Below are positions 40,851-49,933 of a stretch of DNA of 64,000 nucleotides, one piece after another. A program made the translations under genes and the position numbers. Position 1 is the stretch's first letter, and the number at the start of each line of letters is the position of its first letter. The stretch lies in assembly GCA_004556165.1 (NCBI GenBank), contig SFIR01000001.1:124001-188000 (forward strand). The letters run 5' to 3'. Under the pieces are notes generated by a model, which worked only from the letters and a program-made list of their open reading frames with translations, was not told the origin of the DNA and made no database searches. This DNA comes from Clostridiales bacterium. Its GTDB lineage: Bacteria > Bacillota > Clostridia > Christensenellales > CAG-138.

Positions 40851-40893
40851 GCGTTGATGCATAGATATTGCAAGCCCGAACGCCAAATTGAAC

Positions 40894-40922
40894 TTGAATA
40901 TTCAGTAACAATGGGATATAAT
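40894..40922 (+). promoter_or_regulatory. Promoter of the glycosyltransferase gene
   Basis: -35 TTGAAT (40894-40899), 17-base spacer, -10 TATAAT (40917-40922). The -10 runs into an upstream in-frame ATG, which supports the later start at 40981. Confidence 0.8.
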
Positions 40923-40980
40923 GGATTCAAAGAAGACATATGATCAATTCGCATGTCTTTGCACTATTAAGGAGGAAGCT

Positions 40981-41910
40981 ATGGATAAAATGCTTTCATT
41001 GATCGTCCCCGTTTATAACGAGGAAGAGGTGCTTCAGGTATCCTTCGAGAAGATGGATGCCGAAATGAAGAAGATAGGCTATCCCTATGAGATTATCTAT
41101 GTAAACGATGGCAGCCGCGACAGCTCAATGAGCATACTTCGCAGGATCGCCAAGGATAATCCTCAGGTGAAGGTTCGTTCGTTCAGCAGAAATTTCGGTC
41201 ATCAGCTGGCAGTGACCTGCGGCATGGATGCGGCAAAGGGTGATGCCCTTATCATTATTGATGTCGACCTTCAGGATCCGCCCGAGGTGATCGAAGATAT
41301 GGTCAAGGCTTGGGAGAACGGTGCTGATATTGCTTACGGAAAGCGTCTAAAGAGGAAGGGCGAAACCATTTTCAAGAAATTTACTGCTTTCTGTTATTAC
41401 CGTCTGCTCAAGGCAATGAGCGCAAACGCCATTCCTCTTGATACGGGTGATTTCCGCCTCATTGACAGAAAGGTTGCAGATGTATTCCTCAAGATGCGGG
41501 AGCATAATCGTTTCCTTCGCGGCATGAGCGGTTGGATGGGATTTGAAGCCGTTCCGGTGGAATATGTTCGCAACGAACGCTATGCAGGCAAGACCAAATA
41601 CACACTAAAGAAGATGCTGAAGCTTGCAATGGACGGCATCATCGGGTTCAGCGACAGACCGCTGACTCTTTGCACAGGCTTCGGTGCTGCGACCCTTGCA
41701 ATTGCCGGGCTCGGCCTTGTCGCTCTCATCGTGCTCGCATGCTGCGCAGCTCATTTCCCTGCGTGGCTCTGGGCTATAGACGGAGTTGTCGCCCTTCAGG
41801 CGATGACATTCCTGTTCCTCGGCATTCAGGGCTCCTATATGAACCGTATGTATGATGAGCTCAAGGCTCGTCCGCTCTATATCGTTGCGGAAGATTTGAA
41901 TCTTGAATAA
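40981..41910 (+). CDS. GtrB/DPM1-like family 2 glycosyltransferase
   Basis: 309 residues from ATG 40981 with AAGGAGGAAGCT upstream. GT-A domain: SLIVPVYNEEEVL, YVNDGSRDSS, VDLQDPPEVI (metal-binding region), DTGDFRLIDRKV and NRFLRGMSGWMGF. The C-terminal 85 residues hold two membrane helices (TLAIAGLGLVALIVLACCAA and the one after it). This is the shape of enzymes that transfer glucose to undecaprenyl phosphate for later surface glycosylation. No flippase neighbour is present here. Confidence 0.92.
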   Translation: MDKMLSLIVPVYNEEEVLQVSFEKMDAEMKKIGYPYEIIYVNDGSRDSSMSILRRIAKDNPQVKVRSFSRNFGHQLAVTCGMDAAKGDALIIIDVDLQDPPEVIEDMVKAWENGADIAYGKRLKRKGETIFKKFTAFCYYRLLKAMSANAIPLDTGDFRLIDRKVADVFLKMREHNRFLRGMSGWMGFEAVPVEYVRNERYAGKTKYTLKKMLKLAMDGIIGFSDRPLTLCTGFGAATLAIAGLGLVALIVLACCAAHFPAWLWAIDGVVALQAMTFLFLGIQGSYMNRMYDELKARPLYIVAEDLNLE

Positions 41911-41993
41911 CAGGCAATAGAATATGAAAACTGCTTTTGCCGAAGAATAACAACCGAGTCCCTCGGTAAAAGCGAATCTCTTTAATTATATAG

Positions 41994-42021
41994 TTGTTTT
42001 TTGTGATTAAAGAGCTATAAT
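41994..42021 (+). promoter_or_regulatory. Promoter of gap
   Basis: -35 TTGTTT (41994-41999), 16-base spacer, -10 TATAAT (42016-42021). Confidence 0.7.
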
Positions 42022-42061
42022 ACTGAGTGATAATAAAATAAATCCGTAGGAGGATAAATCA

Positions 42062-43096
42062 ATGGCTATCAATATCGGCATCAACGGCTTTGGCCGCATC
42101 GGAAGACTCGTTTTCCGTGCTGCTGCAGCAGACCCCCAGGTAACAGTTACGGGCATCAACGATCCCTTCATCGACCTTGAATACATGGCGTATCTGCTCA
42201 GGTATGATACCGTTCATGGAAAGTTTGAGGGCGAGATCAAGATTGAAGACGGCAAGCTCGTCGTAAACGGTCAGGCGATTTCCGTTTACAGCTGCATGGA
42301 TCCCAAGGAAATCCCTTGGGCGGAAACAGGCGCTGAATACATCGTTGAGTCCACAGGTAAATTCACAACTTCCGAGCTCGCCGGCCAGCATTTTGTTGGC
42401 GGCGCGAAGAAGGTCGTTATTTCCGCACCTGCAAAGGACGCTACTCCCATGTTCGTTATGGGCGTAAACAATAAGGAATACAAGCCCGAAATGAACGTTG
42501 TTTCCAATGCAAGCTGCACCACGAACTGCCTTGCACCTCTTGCAAAGGTCATCAATGATAATTTCGGCATCAAGGAAGGTCTCATGACCACCGTTCACTC
42601 CATCACCGCAACTCAGCTCACCGTTGACGGTGCTTCCCGTAAGGATTGGCGCGGCGGCCGTGCAGCAGCTCATAACATTATTCCCAGCAGCACCGGCGCA
42701 GCAAAGGCCGTAGGCAAGGTTATTCCTGCCCTCAACGGCAAGCTTACCGGTATGAGCATGCGTGTGCCCACCATAGATGTTTCCGTTGTTGACCTCACCT
42801 GCGTACTTGAAAAGCCCACCACCTATGATGAGATCAAGGCAGCAATGAAGGCGGCAAGCGAGAGCGAAGAATTCGCCGGCATCATCGGCTACACCGAGGA
42901 TGCAGTCGTTTCCTCCGATTTCTATCATGATAAGAGAACTTCCATCTTCGATGCAAACGCGGGCATTATGCTCAACGATCATTTCGTAAAGCTCGTTGCT
43001 TGGTATGATAATGAGTGGGGTTATTCCAATAAGCTCGTTGACCTCATCAAGCATATGGCAAGCGTTGACCATCCCTGCTGCTGCGGCTGCAAATAA
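42062..43096 (+). CDS. gap: Glyceraldehyde-3-phosphate dehydrogenase with cysteine-rich C-terminal tail
   Basis: 344 residues. NAD-binding INGFGRIGRLVFRA, catalytic Cys152 in NASCTTNC, His179 in TTVHS, and WYDNEWGYSNKLVDL near the end. It oxidises glyceraldehyde-3-phosphate in glycolysis. The unusual part is the end: after the normal LIKHMASVD it continues HPCCCGCK, four cysteines not in typical GAPDH. Strong ribosome site AGGAGG; codon use is highly biased, so it is expected to be abundant. Own promoter and terminator; no pgk or tpi next to it. Confidence 0.95.
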   Translation: MAINIGINGFGRIGRLVFRAAAADPQVTVTGINDPFIDLEYMAYLLRYDTVHGKFEGEIKIEDGKLVVNGQAISVYSCMDPKEIPWAETGAEYIVESTGKFTTSELAGQHFVGGAKKVVISAPAKDATPMFVMGVNNKEYKPEMNVVSNASCTTNCLAPLAKVINDNFGIKEGLMTTVHSITATQLTVDGASRKDWRGGRAAAHNIIPSSTGAAKAVGKVIPALNGKLTGMSMRVPTIDVSVVDLTCVLEKPTTYDEIKAAMKAASESEEFAGIIGYTEDAVVSSDFYHDKRTSIFDANAGIMLNDHFVKLVAWYDNEWGYSNKLVDLIKHMASVDHPCCCGCK

Positions 43097-43115
43097 TAGG
43101 AATAATTGATTGCGG

Positions 43116-43146
43116 ATCGGCATGAATTCTCATGCCGATTCTTTTA
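43116..43146 (+). terminator. Terminator of gap
   Basis: ATCGGCATGA, loop ATTC, TCATGCCGAT, then TCTTTTA. Confidence 0.9.
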
Positions 43147-43193
43147 TGCATTGTGATGTTTACGAATATATATGACCCTTTGGGAAAAATATC

Positions 43194-43221
43194 TTGAAAC
43201 GGTCTTTATTTTGTTTATAAT
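43194..43221 (+). promoter_or_regulatory. Promoter of lplA
   Basis: -35 TTGAAA (43194-43199), 16-base spacer, -10 TATAAT (43216-43221). Confidence 0.75.
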
Positions 43222-43267
43222 ATTGTGATGTGCGATTGCACAATAAGCTAAATGAAATGAGAAACAA

Positions 43268-44239
43268 ATGAGTAATTATGTCTATATTGCGCCGACCGGT
43301 GACGGTTGGATGAACCTTGCCCGTGACGGATACTTCCTCGATACCGTAAAGAGGGGGGATGTTATCCTTTATTACTATGTCAACACCAATGCCGTAATCA
43401 TAGGCAGAAACCAGAATGCATGGAAGGAATGCAACCTTTCAAACATGGATAGGGACGGCGTCCAGCTTGTCCGCCGCCATACAGGCGGAGGCGCAGTATA
43501 TCACGATCCCGGAAACCTGAATTTCTCGTTTATCATGAATGAACGTGACTATGATCTCGGAAGGCAGCTAAAGGTCATCACCGATGCCGTCAACGCGCTT
43601 GGCGTGCATGCGGAGGTCTCCGGAAGGAATGATATTCTTATTGACGGAAGGAAGTTTTCCGGAAATGCTTTCGGACTCGCCCATGGCAACCGTTCGCATC
43701 ACGGAACGATACTTGTTAATGCTGATCTCAGTAAATTCGGCAACTATCTCAACGTCTCGAAGGCGAAGATACAGTCAAAGGGTGTCAGTTCGGTACGTTC
43801 AAGGGTCTGCAATCTGACCGATTTTTGTCCCGAAGCGAATGTTGAACTCGTCAGGAAGCTTGTTACCGAAAGCTTTATCAGGGAATACGGCAATGCAAGC
43901 GAGTATACTTTTGACGGTAAAGACCTTGCGGATATTGAGTCGCGTTATGAAGTGCAGAAATCCTGGGAATGGCGTCTCGGAAAAACTCCTGAGTTTGAGT
44001 ACTCGATAGACCATCGCTTTTCTTTCGGCGAAATGCAGCTGCATTTCAATCTGAAGGACGGACATATTCAAATGATAAAGGTCTATTCCGATTGCCTTGA
44101 CACAGAATTATGCGATAAGGTCACGTCTGCATTGACGGGGGTCAAATTCACTGACTCTGCAATGATTGGTGCACTTATGAATTTGAATTGCAATGAAGCA
44201 AAGGAGATTGCGGAATACATCGAAGCCAACGGACTATGA
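43268..44239 (+). CDS. lplA: Lipoate-protein ligase A
   Basis: 323 residues. The N-terminal catalytic domain has VIIGRNQNAWKECN, the lipoyl-AMP motif RRHTGGGAVYHDPGNLNFSF, and GRNDILIDGRKFSGNAF with the conserved Lys. The C-terminal accessory domain (about 240-323) is present as in LplA of E. coli. It attaches free lipoate to 2-oxoacid dehydrogenase or glycine cleavage proteins; none are in the window. The ribosome site is weak. The end overlaps the next, convergent gene by six bases. Confidence 0.93.
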   Translation: MSNYVYIAPTGDGWMNLARDGYFLDTVKRGDVILYYYVNTNAVIIGRNQNAWKECNLSNMDRDGVQLVRRHTGGGAVYHDPGNLNFSFIMNERDYDLGRQLKVITDAVNALGVHAEVSGRNDILIDGRKFSGNAFGLAHGNRSHHGTILVNADLSKFGNYLNVSKAKIQSKGVSSVRSRVCNLTDFCPEANVELVRKLVTESFIREYGNASEYTFDGKDLADIESRYEVQKSWEWRLGKTPEFEYSIDHRFSFGEMQLHFNLKDGHIQMIKVYSDCLDTELCDKVTSALTGVKFTDSAMIGALMNLNCNEAKEIAEYIEANGL

Positions 44240-45028
44240 TTTGATCTCCCGTTTGCGCTTTTCGTCTATAATGACGACAATTCCGGCAGCAAACAGTGCA
44301 AGCGAAGCGCAGATACGCATGTAGATTCTATATCGAATAAAAAAGGAAAGCAGATACAGCCCGATCCCGAGAAGCAGATATTTTCTCGCCCGATCGGGCT
44401 TAACTGCATCCTTAAAGCTGAATTGCCTGCGAGGCCTTGCGGAAGCATTTCGGATAATTTCATCCTTAATCTCTTCATCGGATATTGGGACTAATCGCAT
44501 TGTCTCCGGTATATCCTGAATATTCAGCAGCTTCATTCCTCCGAACCGGGCTGCCGCCTCCTGCGCGCCGAAAGAATAATCCGATACACTGAAAACCGTT
44601 AATTCTGAATCGTTCAGCACATTCTCTTCTCGGATGATCGCATATATGTCATCCGAGTCAACGGAAGCAGATTTTTGTATGATGACAGATTTGCCGCTTG
44701 AAACCGGGCTTACGGCTTTTCTTAGGCACTCGGGGGAGATGCACAGCAGCTTTTTTGTCCGCAGTTCCCGTTTGGTTTTGTCATAAAGGCGGGAGATATG
44801 TCTTTTGTATTTATACTGCTCAATTATGTTCGAAGATATCGCAAGTATTGCAGTAATGACCGCCGCAATGAATATGCGCAGTGCCGATGAATGAACGGCA
44901 GCTCTCAGAATCAGGCTGGCAGCAGCAAATTTCAGCAGATTAACAAAAATGAGGTCAAGCCATAAAGCAACCTTGCTTCTGCCCCCATTATAACTTTTCT
45001 TACAGGCCTTTGCGAATAAATCTTCCAT
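44234..45028 (-). CDS. Membrane protein of unknown function
   Basis: 264 residues. Two hydrophobic segments near the N-terminus (about 23-43 and 46-67), a soluble middle of about 130 residues, and two at the C-terminus (about 215-233 and 236-255). The middle has VIIQKSASVDSDDIYAIIRE then LTVFSVSDYSFGAQEAAARF, which loosely recalls Mrr-like nuclease folds, but I see no intact catalytic set and do not assign one. No strong ribosome site lies before the ATG. It is convergent with lplA, overlapping by six bases. Confidence 0.7.
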   Translation of the reverse strand: MEDLFAKACKKSYNGGRSKVALWLDLIFVNLLKFAAASLILRAAVHSSALRIFIAAVITAILAISSNIIEQYKYKRHISRLYDKTKRELRTKKLLCISPECLRKAVSPVSSGKSVIIQKSASVDSDDIYAIIREENVLNDSELTVFSVSDYSFGAQEAAARFGGMKLLNIQDIPETMRLVPISDEEIKDEIIRNASARPRRQFSFKDAVKPDRARKYLLLGIGLYLLSFFIRYRIYMRICASLALFAAGIVVIIDEKRKREIKS

Positions 45029-45061
45029 ACGGGTAGTATTTCGCCGGATTACAATATTATC

Positions 45062-45102
45062 CCAAAAGAAATACTGCCGCTGAATTGCTTAGCGGCAGTA
45101 TT
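45062..45102 (-). terminator. Terminator of the nadD-rsfS-dnaX-hisS operon
   Basis: Perfect 12-base stem AATACTGCCGCT/AGCGGCAGTATT, then TCTTTTG on the minus strand. Confidence 0.88.
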
Positions 45103-45119
45103 CCGAAGAAATCAAATTA

Positions 45120-46376
45120 TCAGTCTGCAAAATAGCTTACCAATTCATCGATCGCTATGGATGATTCGATACCATCCTGCATGGATTTGACCTTGACAAT
45201 GCCCATGTTCAGTTCGTCTTCACCGAGTACGGCAGTGTACTCTGCTCCGAGCTTATTTGCATATTTGAACTGTGCCTTCATGCTTCTGTCCATATGGTCA
45301 AATTCGGCAAAAACGCCGTGTTCACGAAGCTGATGCACGAGGTCGAATGCAACAAGACGGGGTTTATCGCCCATTGCGGCAAAATAGACCTTTACAGGAG
45401 CAGGCTTCGGAATAAAAGCATTATTGTTTTCCATTACCATCAAAAGCCTTTCAAGGCCGAGACCGAAGCCGACTGCGGGGGTGGGCTGTCCACCCAATTC
45501 TTCGATGAGGTTATTATATCTTCCGCCGCCGCAGACGGTTCCCTGAGAACCAATGCGAGTTGATACTATTTCGAATACAGTCCCGGTATAATAATCAAGA
45601 CCGCGCACTATGTCGGGATCGACTATGTACTTGACTCCGGCAACATCAAGGCATTTACGAAGGCCTTCAAAATGCGCTTTGCAGTCATCGCAAAGATAGT
45701 CAATGGTTCTGGGAGCCGATTTGCAGATCTCCTTGCAGTGCTCTTCCTTACAGTCAATAATACGCATGGGGTTGCGTTCAAGCCTGCTCTTGCAGGTATT
45801 GCACATGGTGTCTATGTGCTGCTTGAGATAGTCGTAAAGAGCCTTGTTGTATTCCTTGCGGCATTCGGAACAGCCTATGCTGTTGATGCGCAGGGCAAGC
45901 TCTCCGATACCGAAATGCTTGAGCAGCGACATTGCAAGAAGTATTACTTCAGCATCTGTCTGATATGACGCAGAACCGTAGAATTCAACACCGAACTGGT
46001 GGTGTTCGCGAAGCCTTCCGGCCTGAGGCTTTTCATATCTGAAAACAGGAGCATTCAGATAATACATCTTCTGCGGCATAGCCTCGTTAAAGAGCCTGTT
46101 CTCAAGGAATGCACGGGCCATGCCGGCAGTCCCCTCAGGCTTGAGAGTTATCGAACGATTGCCCTTGTCGGTAAAGGTGTACATCTCCTTCTGAACGATG
46201 TCGGTCGTATCACCGACACCGCGCATAAAGAGCTCGGTGTGCTCGATAATAGGGGTTCTGAATTCGTAAACCCCATAAATACGGCAGAGCTTGCGAATTT
46301 CATCTTCAACATACTGCCATTTATAGCTTTCGCTTGGAAGAACATCTTTTGTGCCCTTAGGCGCCTGAATCTGCAT
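45120..46376 (-). CDS. hisS: Histidyl-tRNA synthetase
   Basis: 418 residues. Class II enzyme: PKGTKDVLPSESYKWQYVE, motif 2 NAPVFRYEKPQAGRLREHHQ, the HisA/HisB motifs GLDYYTGTVFE and the glycine-rich end of motif 3 (VGFGLGLERLLM). The C-terminal anticodon domain is complete. GGAGGATAAA precedes the ATG. Last gene of the minus-strand operon; no T-box-like leader is apparent. Confidence 0.97.
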   Translation of the reverse strand: MQIQAPKGTKDVLPSESYKWQYVEDEIRKLCRIYGVYEFRTPIIEHTELFMRGVGDTTDIVQKEMYTFTDKGNRSITLKPEGTAGMARAFLENRLFNEAMPQKMYYLNAPVFRYEKPQAGRLREHHQFGVEFYGSASYQTDAEVILLAMSLLKHFGIGELALRINSIGCSECRKEYNKALYDYLKQHIDTMCNTCKSRLERNPMRIIDCKEEHCKEICKSAPRTIDYLCDDCKAHFEGLRKCLDVAGVKYIVDPDIVRGLDYYTGTVFEIVSTRIGSQGTVCGGGRYNNLIEELGGQPTPAVGFGLGLERLLMVMENNNAFIPKPAPVKVYFAAMGDKPRLVAFDLVHQLREHGVFAEFDHMDRSMKAQFKYANKLGAEYTAVLGEDELNMGIVKVKSMQDGIESSIAIDELVSYFAD

Positions 46377-46400
46377 TTTATCCTCCGAATAAATAAACGA

Positions 46401-47996
46401 TTATTCTTTTACTATTTCAACACCGAAGAGCTCTTTCGGCAGATCCGATGTTTGCGCTGTATCATCGCCGAGCAGGATATCCACGCTGTACGGAGCGATG
46501 CTTTCTGCAGCAATCTTCCTGAGTTTTTGCTTGATATCCGCGCTGCTTGTGTAATTATAATTGGAACGCTTTGATTTGTCAAAACAAATATTCAGCATCT
46601 CATCATCGCACCAATGTGAGCTTGAAAGCTGCAGCTGCATTCCGAGCATAAGGTCGCTGCGCATAAGCGCCGCCATAAAGGTTTTGTAGATCGCCTCCGC
46701 CTCAGGAGTTGCTGCCGGATGTACGGAGACAGGCGCTTTGCGCTCTTCGGGAACGGCATAAACATCGGTTTCGGCATTATCCTCCCATGGAGGTTTGTCC
46801 TCCGCCGAAGGCTTAGGAGAGGGCTGAGAAGATACGATGGAAAAGCTGCCGTTACTGAGCTTTTTTTCTATTTCAGCTATCCTGTCCGAAACCGCAAGCA
46901 GCTCTTCGCTTTCTTCGGGGTGGCAGATTTTCATAAGAGTGCTTTCAAGCAGTACTCTTGGCATCGAAACCCAGCGCAGGTTCGGCTGAAGATCCATTAT
47001 TGCCTGCAAAGCCCTTTCAAGTCTCGCCCGGGATGTGCTCTCAGCTTGTTTGAGATACATTTTCATGGTATCACGGGTGCAGTCAAGAATACCGGAGCAT
47101 TCGCCGCAGACCTTTGCCATGAGCAGCGCTCTGAAATGAGAAGCAAGATCCTGTACAAATATCCCTATGTCGCGTCCGCTTGAGATTACGGCATCAATCT
47201 GCTTCATTACGGCAGGGGAGTCCGATTCTATTATGCTGTCTGCAAAGCGGAAAAGAAAATCGCCGTTCATGCTTCCGAGGACGGACAGCACATCATCCTC
47301 GGTCAGATCATTGCCGGAAAAAGCAAGACATTGATCGGCAATGCTGAGACAGTCACGAAAACCTCCGTCGGCCGCTCGGGCGATACACATCATGCCTTCT
47401 TCATCTATTCTCGCCCCAACGTCCGAGAGGACTCTTTTGAGAAGCCCGACCATCTCGGCAACCGAAGGACGCCTGAAGTCAAATCTCTGACAACGCGATA
47501 GGATTGTTGCAGGGAGTGCCTGTGGTTCGGTGGTGGCAAGTATGAATACGACGTGCTCCGGAGGCTCCTCCAAGGTCTTTAGCAGTGCATTGTTTGCACT
47601 TTTTGATAACATGTGGGCTTCGTCGATAATATAGACCTTGTTTTTCAGATAGACGGGGGCAAACTCCGCTTTATCAAGAAGAGCTCGCATTTCATCGACC
47701 CTTGAATTGGACGCAGCGTCCATTTCGATAATGTCGATACTGTCCTGAGAGCTGAGCTTACATGCCTCGCATTCGCCGCAGGGTTCGCCGTCCTGAGGGT
47801 TAAGGCAGTTGATGGCTTTAGCAAAGATCCTCGCAGTACTCGTTTTGCCAATGCCTCGCGAGCCGCTGAAAAGATAGGCATGCGCGACACGACCGGTCTT
47901 GACCTGATTTTTGAGTATACCGGTTACATGCTCTTCAGCTACGACCTCTGAAAAACGGCTTGGCCTATATTTGCGGTACAAGGCATGATATGCCAT
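46401..47996 (-). CDS. dnaX: DNA polymerase III subunit gamma/tau
   Basis: 531 residues. Clamp-loader ATPase: ALYRKYRPSRFSEVVAEEHV, Walker A FSGSRGIGKTS, zinc cysteines (CLNPQDGEPCGECEAC), Walker B VYIIDEAHMLS and SRC sensor in TILSRCQRFDFRRP. The C-terminal part has a Ser/Pro/Glu linker and a tau-like end. AGGAGG precedes the ATG. Between rsfS and hisS; I see no slippery run that would suggest frameshifting. Confidence 0.96.
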   Translation of the reverse strand: MAYHALYRKYRPSRFSEVVAEEHVTGILKNQVKTGRVAHAYLFSGSRGIGKTSTARIFAKAINCLNPQDGEPCGECEACKLSSQDSIDIIEMDAASNSRVDEMRALLDKAEFAPVYLKNKVYIIDEAHMLSKSANNALLKTLEEPPEHVVFILATTEPQALPATILSRCQRFDFRRPSVAEMVGLLKRVLSDVGARIDEEGMMCIARAADGGFRDCLSIADQCLAFSGNDLTEDDVLSVLGSMNGDFLFRFADSIIESDSPAVMKQIDAVISSGRDIGIFVQDLASHFRALLMAKVCGECSGILDCTRDTMKMYLKQAESTSRARLERALQAIMDLQPNLRWVSMPRVLLESTLMKICHPEESEELLAVSDRIAEIEKKLSNGSFSIVSSQPSPKPSAEDKPPWEDNAETDVYAVPEERKAPVSVHPAATPEAEAIYKTFMAALMRSDLMLGMQLQLSSSHWCDDEMLNICFDKSKRSNYNYTSSADIKQKLRKIAAESIAPYSVDILLGDDTAQTSDLPKELFGVEIVKE

Positions 47997-48016
47997 CTCT
48001 GACCTCCTGAAATGCT

Positions 48017-48421
48017 TTAGTCGATTTTTATTGTGTCAGTGCTCGGGTCCATCCAAAGACGCTCAACATTGTAGTATTCTCTTTCTTCCGGATGGAAGAT
48101 ATGGACGATAACACAGGAGAAATCGAGCACGATCCAGCGGCCTTCGTTATATCCTTCACGACGCTTGAGAACGAGCCCGAGCTCTGCCGCTTTATCTTCA
48201 ACCTCCTGGCATAATGCTTTAACATGTATCTGTGAGGTACCGTTCATGAATACGAACCAGTCAGCCAAAATCGTCTTCTCGGCTACACGAACAGCAATTA
48301 TGTCGTTGGCCTTTTTATCCTTTGCAGCTTGCATTAGCGCTTCAACGAGTTCACGGAGCGTATCCTGCCATTTGATTTCGTCCTCATGCTTCTGCTTGAT
48401 ATTGATAGAGTTTATTTCCAT
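48017..48421 (-). CDS. rsfS: Ribosomal silencing factor RsfS
   Basis: 134 residues, with a 20-residue N-terminal extension. Core: KKANDIIAVRVAEKTILADW, FVFMNGTSQIHVKAL, then GYNEGRWIVLDFSCVIVHIF and EEREYYNVERLW. It binds L14 and blocks subunit joining when nutrients run low. GGAGGTATAA precedes the ATG. It follows the nadD/yqeK fusion by 13 bases, the usual neighbourhood. Confidence 0.95.
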   Translation of the reverse strand: MEINSINIKQKHEDEIKWQDTLRELVEALMQAAKDKKANDIIAVRVAEKTILADWFVFMNGTSQIHVKALCQEVEDKAAELGLVLKRREGYNEGRWIVLDFSCVIVHIFHPEEREYYNVERLWMDPSTDTIKID

Positions 48422-48434
48422 TTATACCTCCAAG

Positions 48435-49613
48435 TCATCCTTTGGACTTTGTGTTTTCTTTCAGTGAATTCAGTATTTTATAGGTTTCGGGGTGAACATT
48501 CCTGCCGCATGATACCGTGTAATCAACCGAATGCTCCATTATTGCGATCACCGCATCATCAATGCTCGGGTACACGGTATTCCTAACGGTTGACGCAAAC
48601 TCATAGCCGCGAGACGGTTCGATTTTATCGGCAAGATAGATGATCTTATCAAGAAGCGTCATATTCACGCAGCCGAGAGTATGCCTTCTAATAGCATTAA
48701 GAATTTCCGCATCATCTATACCGTAATCGGATTCCGCAACAAATGCGCCTAAACGCGAATGTAAAAGATACGGATAAGCAAGCTCTGCTTCGGAAAGCTC
48801 TATATTCCTGCGTTCGGCGAGCGAAATAAGCTCGTTTTCAGAAAATTTAGCGCAGTCATGAAGTATACCTGCAAGCCGAGCCTTTTTTGTATCATAGCCA
48901 TAGATGCCTGCAAGCCGTACAGCCTCCATTCCGACAAGCATTGTGTGCTCATATCGACTCCTTTTTAGCGTCTTCTCAAGTTTTTTACATATGGCGGTCA
49001 GCTCATCATCGAAATACAGCCTGTGTATGTAGGAATACATCTCAACGCAAAGGGGAACCGAATCGGAAACGGACTGCGCATCCTTAATCCTTTTGCGCAC
49101 ATCGGTTGATGATATATCAGGCCCTGATTCGTTCAGAAGGATGACAGAACCTCCGAATTCATCCCGAATAGATTGAGCAATTTCCTCAAGCTCATAACGA
49201 TTATTCAGCTCGTGGCCGTCTCTGCCTATGGCAGCAAGGGCAGCCAAGCCTAAAATTTCTTTCGGATGATACCAGGAATGAAAATCCGCGAGCATGTCTG
49301 CACCGACAATAAAGAACAGGTCGTCATCCGGAAACTGATTCTTTAGCTCAGTAAGCGTATCAACCGTATAGCTGACGCCGCCGCGGCGGATCTCGATATC
49401 GGATGCAGTAAAACCATAATCAAGAATAGCTTCCGAAAGCATGTTCAGCCGCAGTGGAGCAGGAGTCAGACCGTTGATATGCTTATGGGGCGGATCGCTT
49501 GAGACGACAAAAATAACACGGTCAAGACCCAAACGCTCTTTAACCATATTCGCAACAAAAATATGCCCGTTATGCACCGGGTCGAATGTTCCGCCGTAAA
49601 TACCTATTTTCAT
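48435..49613 (-). CDS. nadD: Nicotinate-nucleotide adenylyltransferase fused to YqeK-type HD hydrolase
   Basis: 392 residues, two enzymes in one chain. Residues 1-200: NadD with KIGIYGGTFDPVHNGHIF, SSDPPHKH and the ISSTDVRKRI motif; it makes nicotinate adenine dinucleotide. Residues 210-392: YqeK-type HD domain with SRYEHTMLVGMEAVRLA, GILHDCAKF, HSRLGAFVA and KIEPSRGYE, an Ap4A hydrolase family. The start ATG 49613 is preceded by TATAAT only six bases upstream, and no ribosome site fits, so the message may be leaderless. First gene of nadD-rsfS-dnaX-hisS. Confidence 0.94.
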   Translation of the reverse strand: MKIGIYGGTFDPVHNGHIFVANMVKERLGLDRVIFVVSSDPPHKHINGLTPAPLRLNMLSEAILDYGFTASDIEIRRGGVSYTVDTLTELKNQFPDDDLFFIVGADMLADFHSWYHPKEILGLAALAAIGRDGHELNNRYELEEIAQSIRDEFGGSVILLNESGPDISSTDVRKRIKDAQSVSDSVPLCVEMYSYIHRLYFDDELTAICKKLEKTLKRSRYEHTMLVGMEAVRLAGIYGYDTKKARLAGILHDCAKFSENELISLAERRNIELSEAELAYPYLLHSRLGAFVAESDYGIDDAEILNAIRRHTLGCVNMTLLDKIIYLADKIEPSRGYEFASTVRNTVYPSIDDAVIAIMEHSVDYTVSCGRNVHPETYKILNSLKENTKSKG

Positions 49614-49619
49614 GACTTG

Positions 49620-49648
49620 ATTATACAACAAAAATCCGCAATTTGGAA
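49620..49648 (-). promoter_or_regulatory. Promoter of the nadD operon, implying a leaderless start
   Basis: Minus strand: -35 TTCCAA (49648-49643), 17-base spacer, -10 TATAAT (49625-49620). The ATG follows after six bases. Confidence 0.65.
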
Positions 49649-49737
49649 TGGGGGAATTGAAAATTAAAGCATTTTATTTCAAATATCCGAATTCTGATCG
49701 GAATGATAATATATAGCTCCCTTGGCTTTTACGCCTA

Positions 49738-49766
49738 TTTACAATTAAAAACACTTGTGATATAAT
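49738..49766 (+). promoter_or_regulatory. Promoter of tRNA-Ala
   Basis: -35 TTTACA (49738-49743), 17-base spacer, -10 TATAAT (49761-49766), with TG ahead of the -10. Confidence 0.85.
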
Positions 49767-49778
49767 ACGTCTGTTCTT

Positions 49779-49854
49779 GGGGCATTAGCTCAGCTGGTAG
49801 AGTGCCACACTGGCAGTGTGGATGTCAGCGGTTCGAGTCCGCTATGCTCCACCA
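49779..49854 (+). tRNA. tRNA-Ala (anticodon GGC)
   Basis: 76 bases with encoded CCA. Acceptor GGGGCAT with ATGCTCC (one G-T pair), D arm AGCTCAGCTGGTAGAGT, anticodon stem CCACA/TGTGG around CTGGCAG, T arm AGCGGTTCGAGTCCGCT. Confidence 0.96.
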
Positions 49855-49933
49855 AAATACGAACTCACGAGCACATTTCAGTTTGGAGCTGTATGGTTCA
49901 TCGGTATTTGTGCTCACCGTTCGGAAAAAGTTT

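Noticed and set aside
40921..40923. Earlier start for the glycosyltransferase
   Set aside because: It overlaps the TATAAT box; ATG 40981 has AAGGAGG at a normal distance.
42059..43123. Long minus-strand open frame of about 354 codons
   Set aside because: It is a shadow of gap: the plus strand encodes an unmistakable GAPDH with ribosome site and promoter, and the reverse frame has no family features.
46377..46400. T-box or other leader in front of hisS
   Set aside because: Only a 24-base gap to dnaX, filled by the ribosome site; no leader can fit.
46401..47996. Programmed frameshift in dnaX
   Set aside because: I looked for a slippery A-rich run with a downstream stop in the usual place and did not see one.
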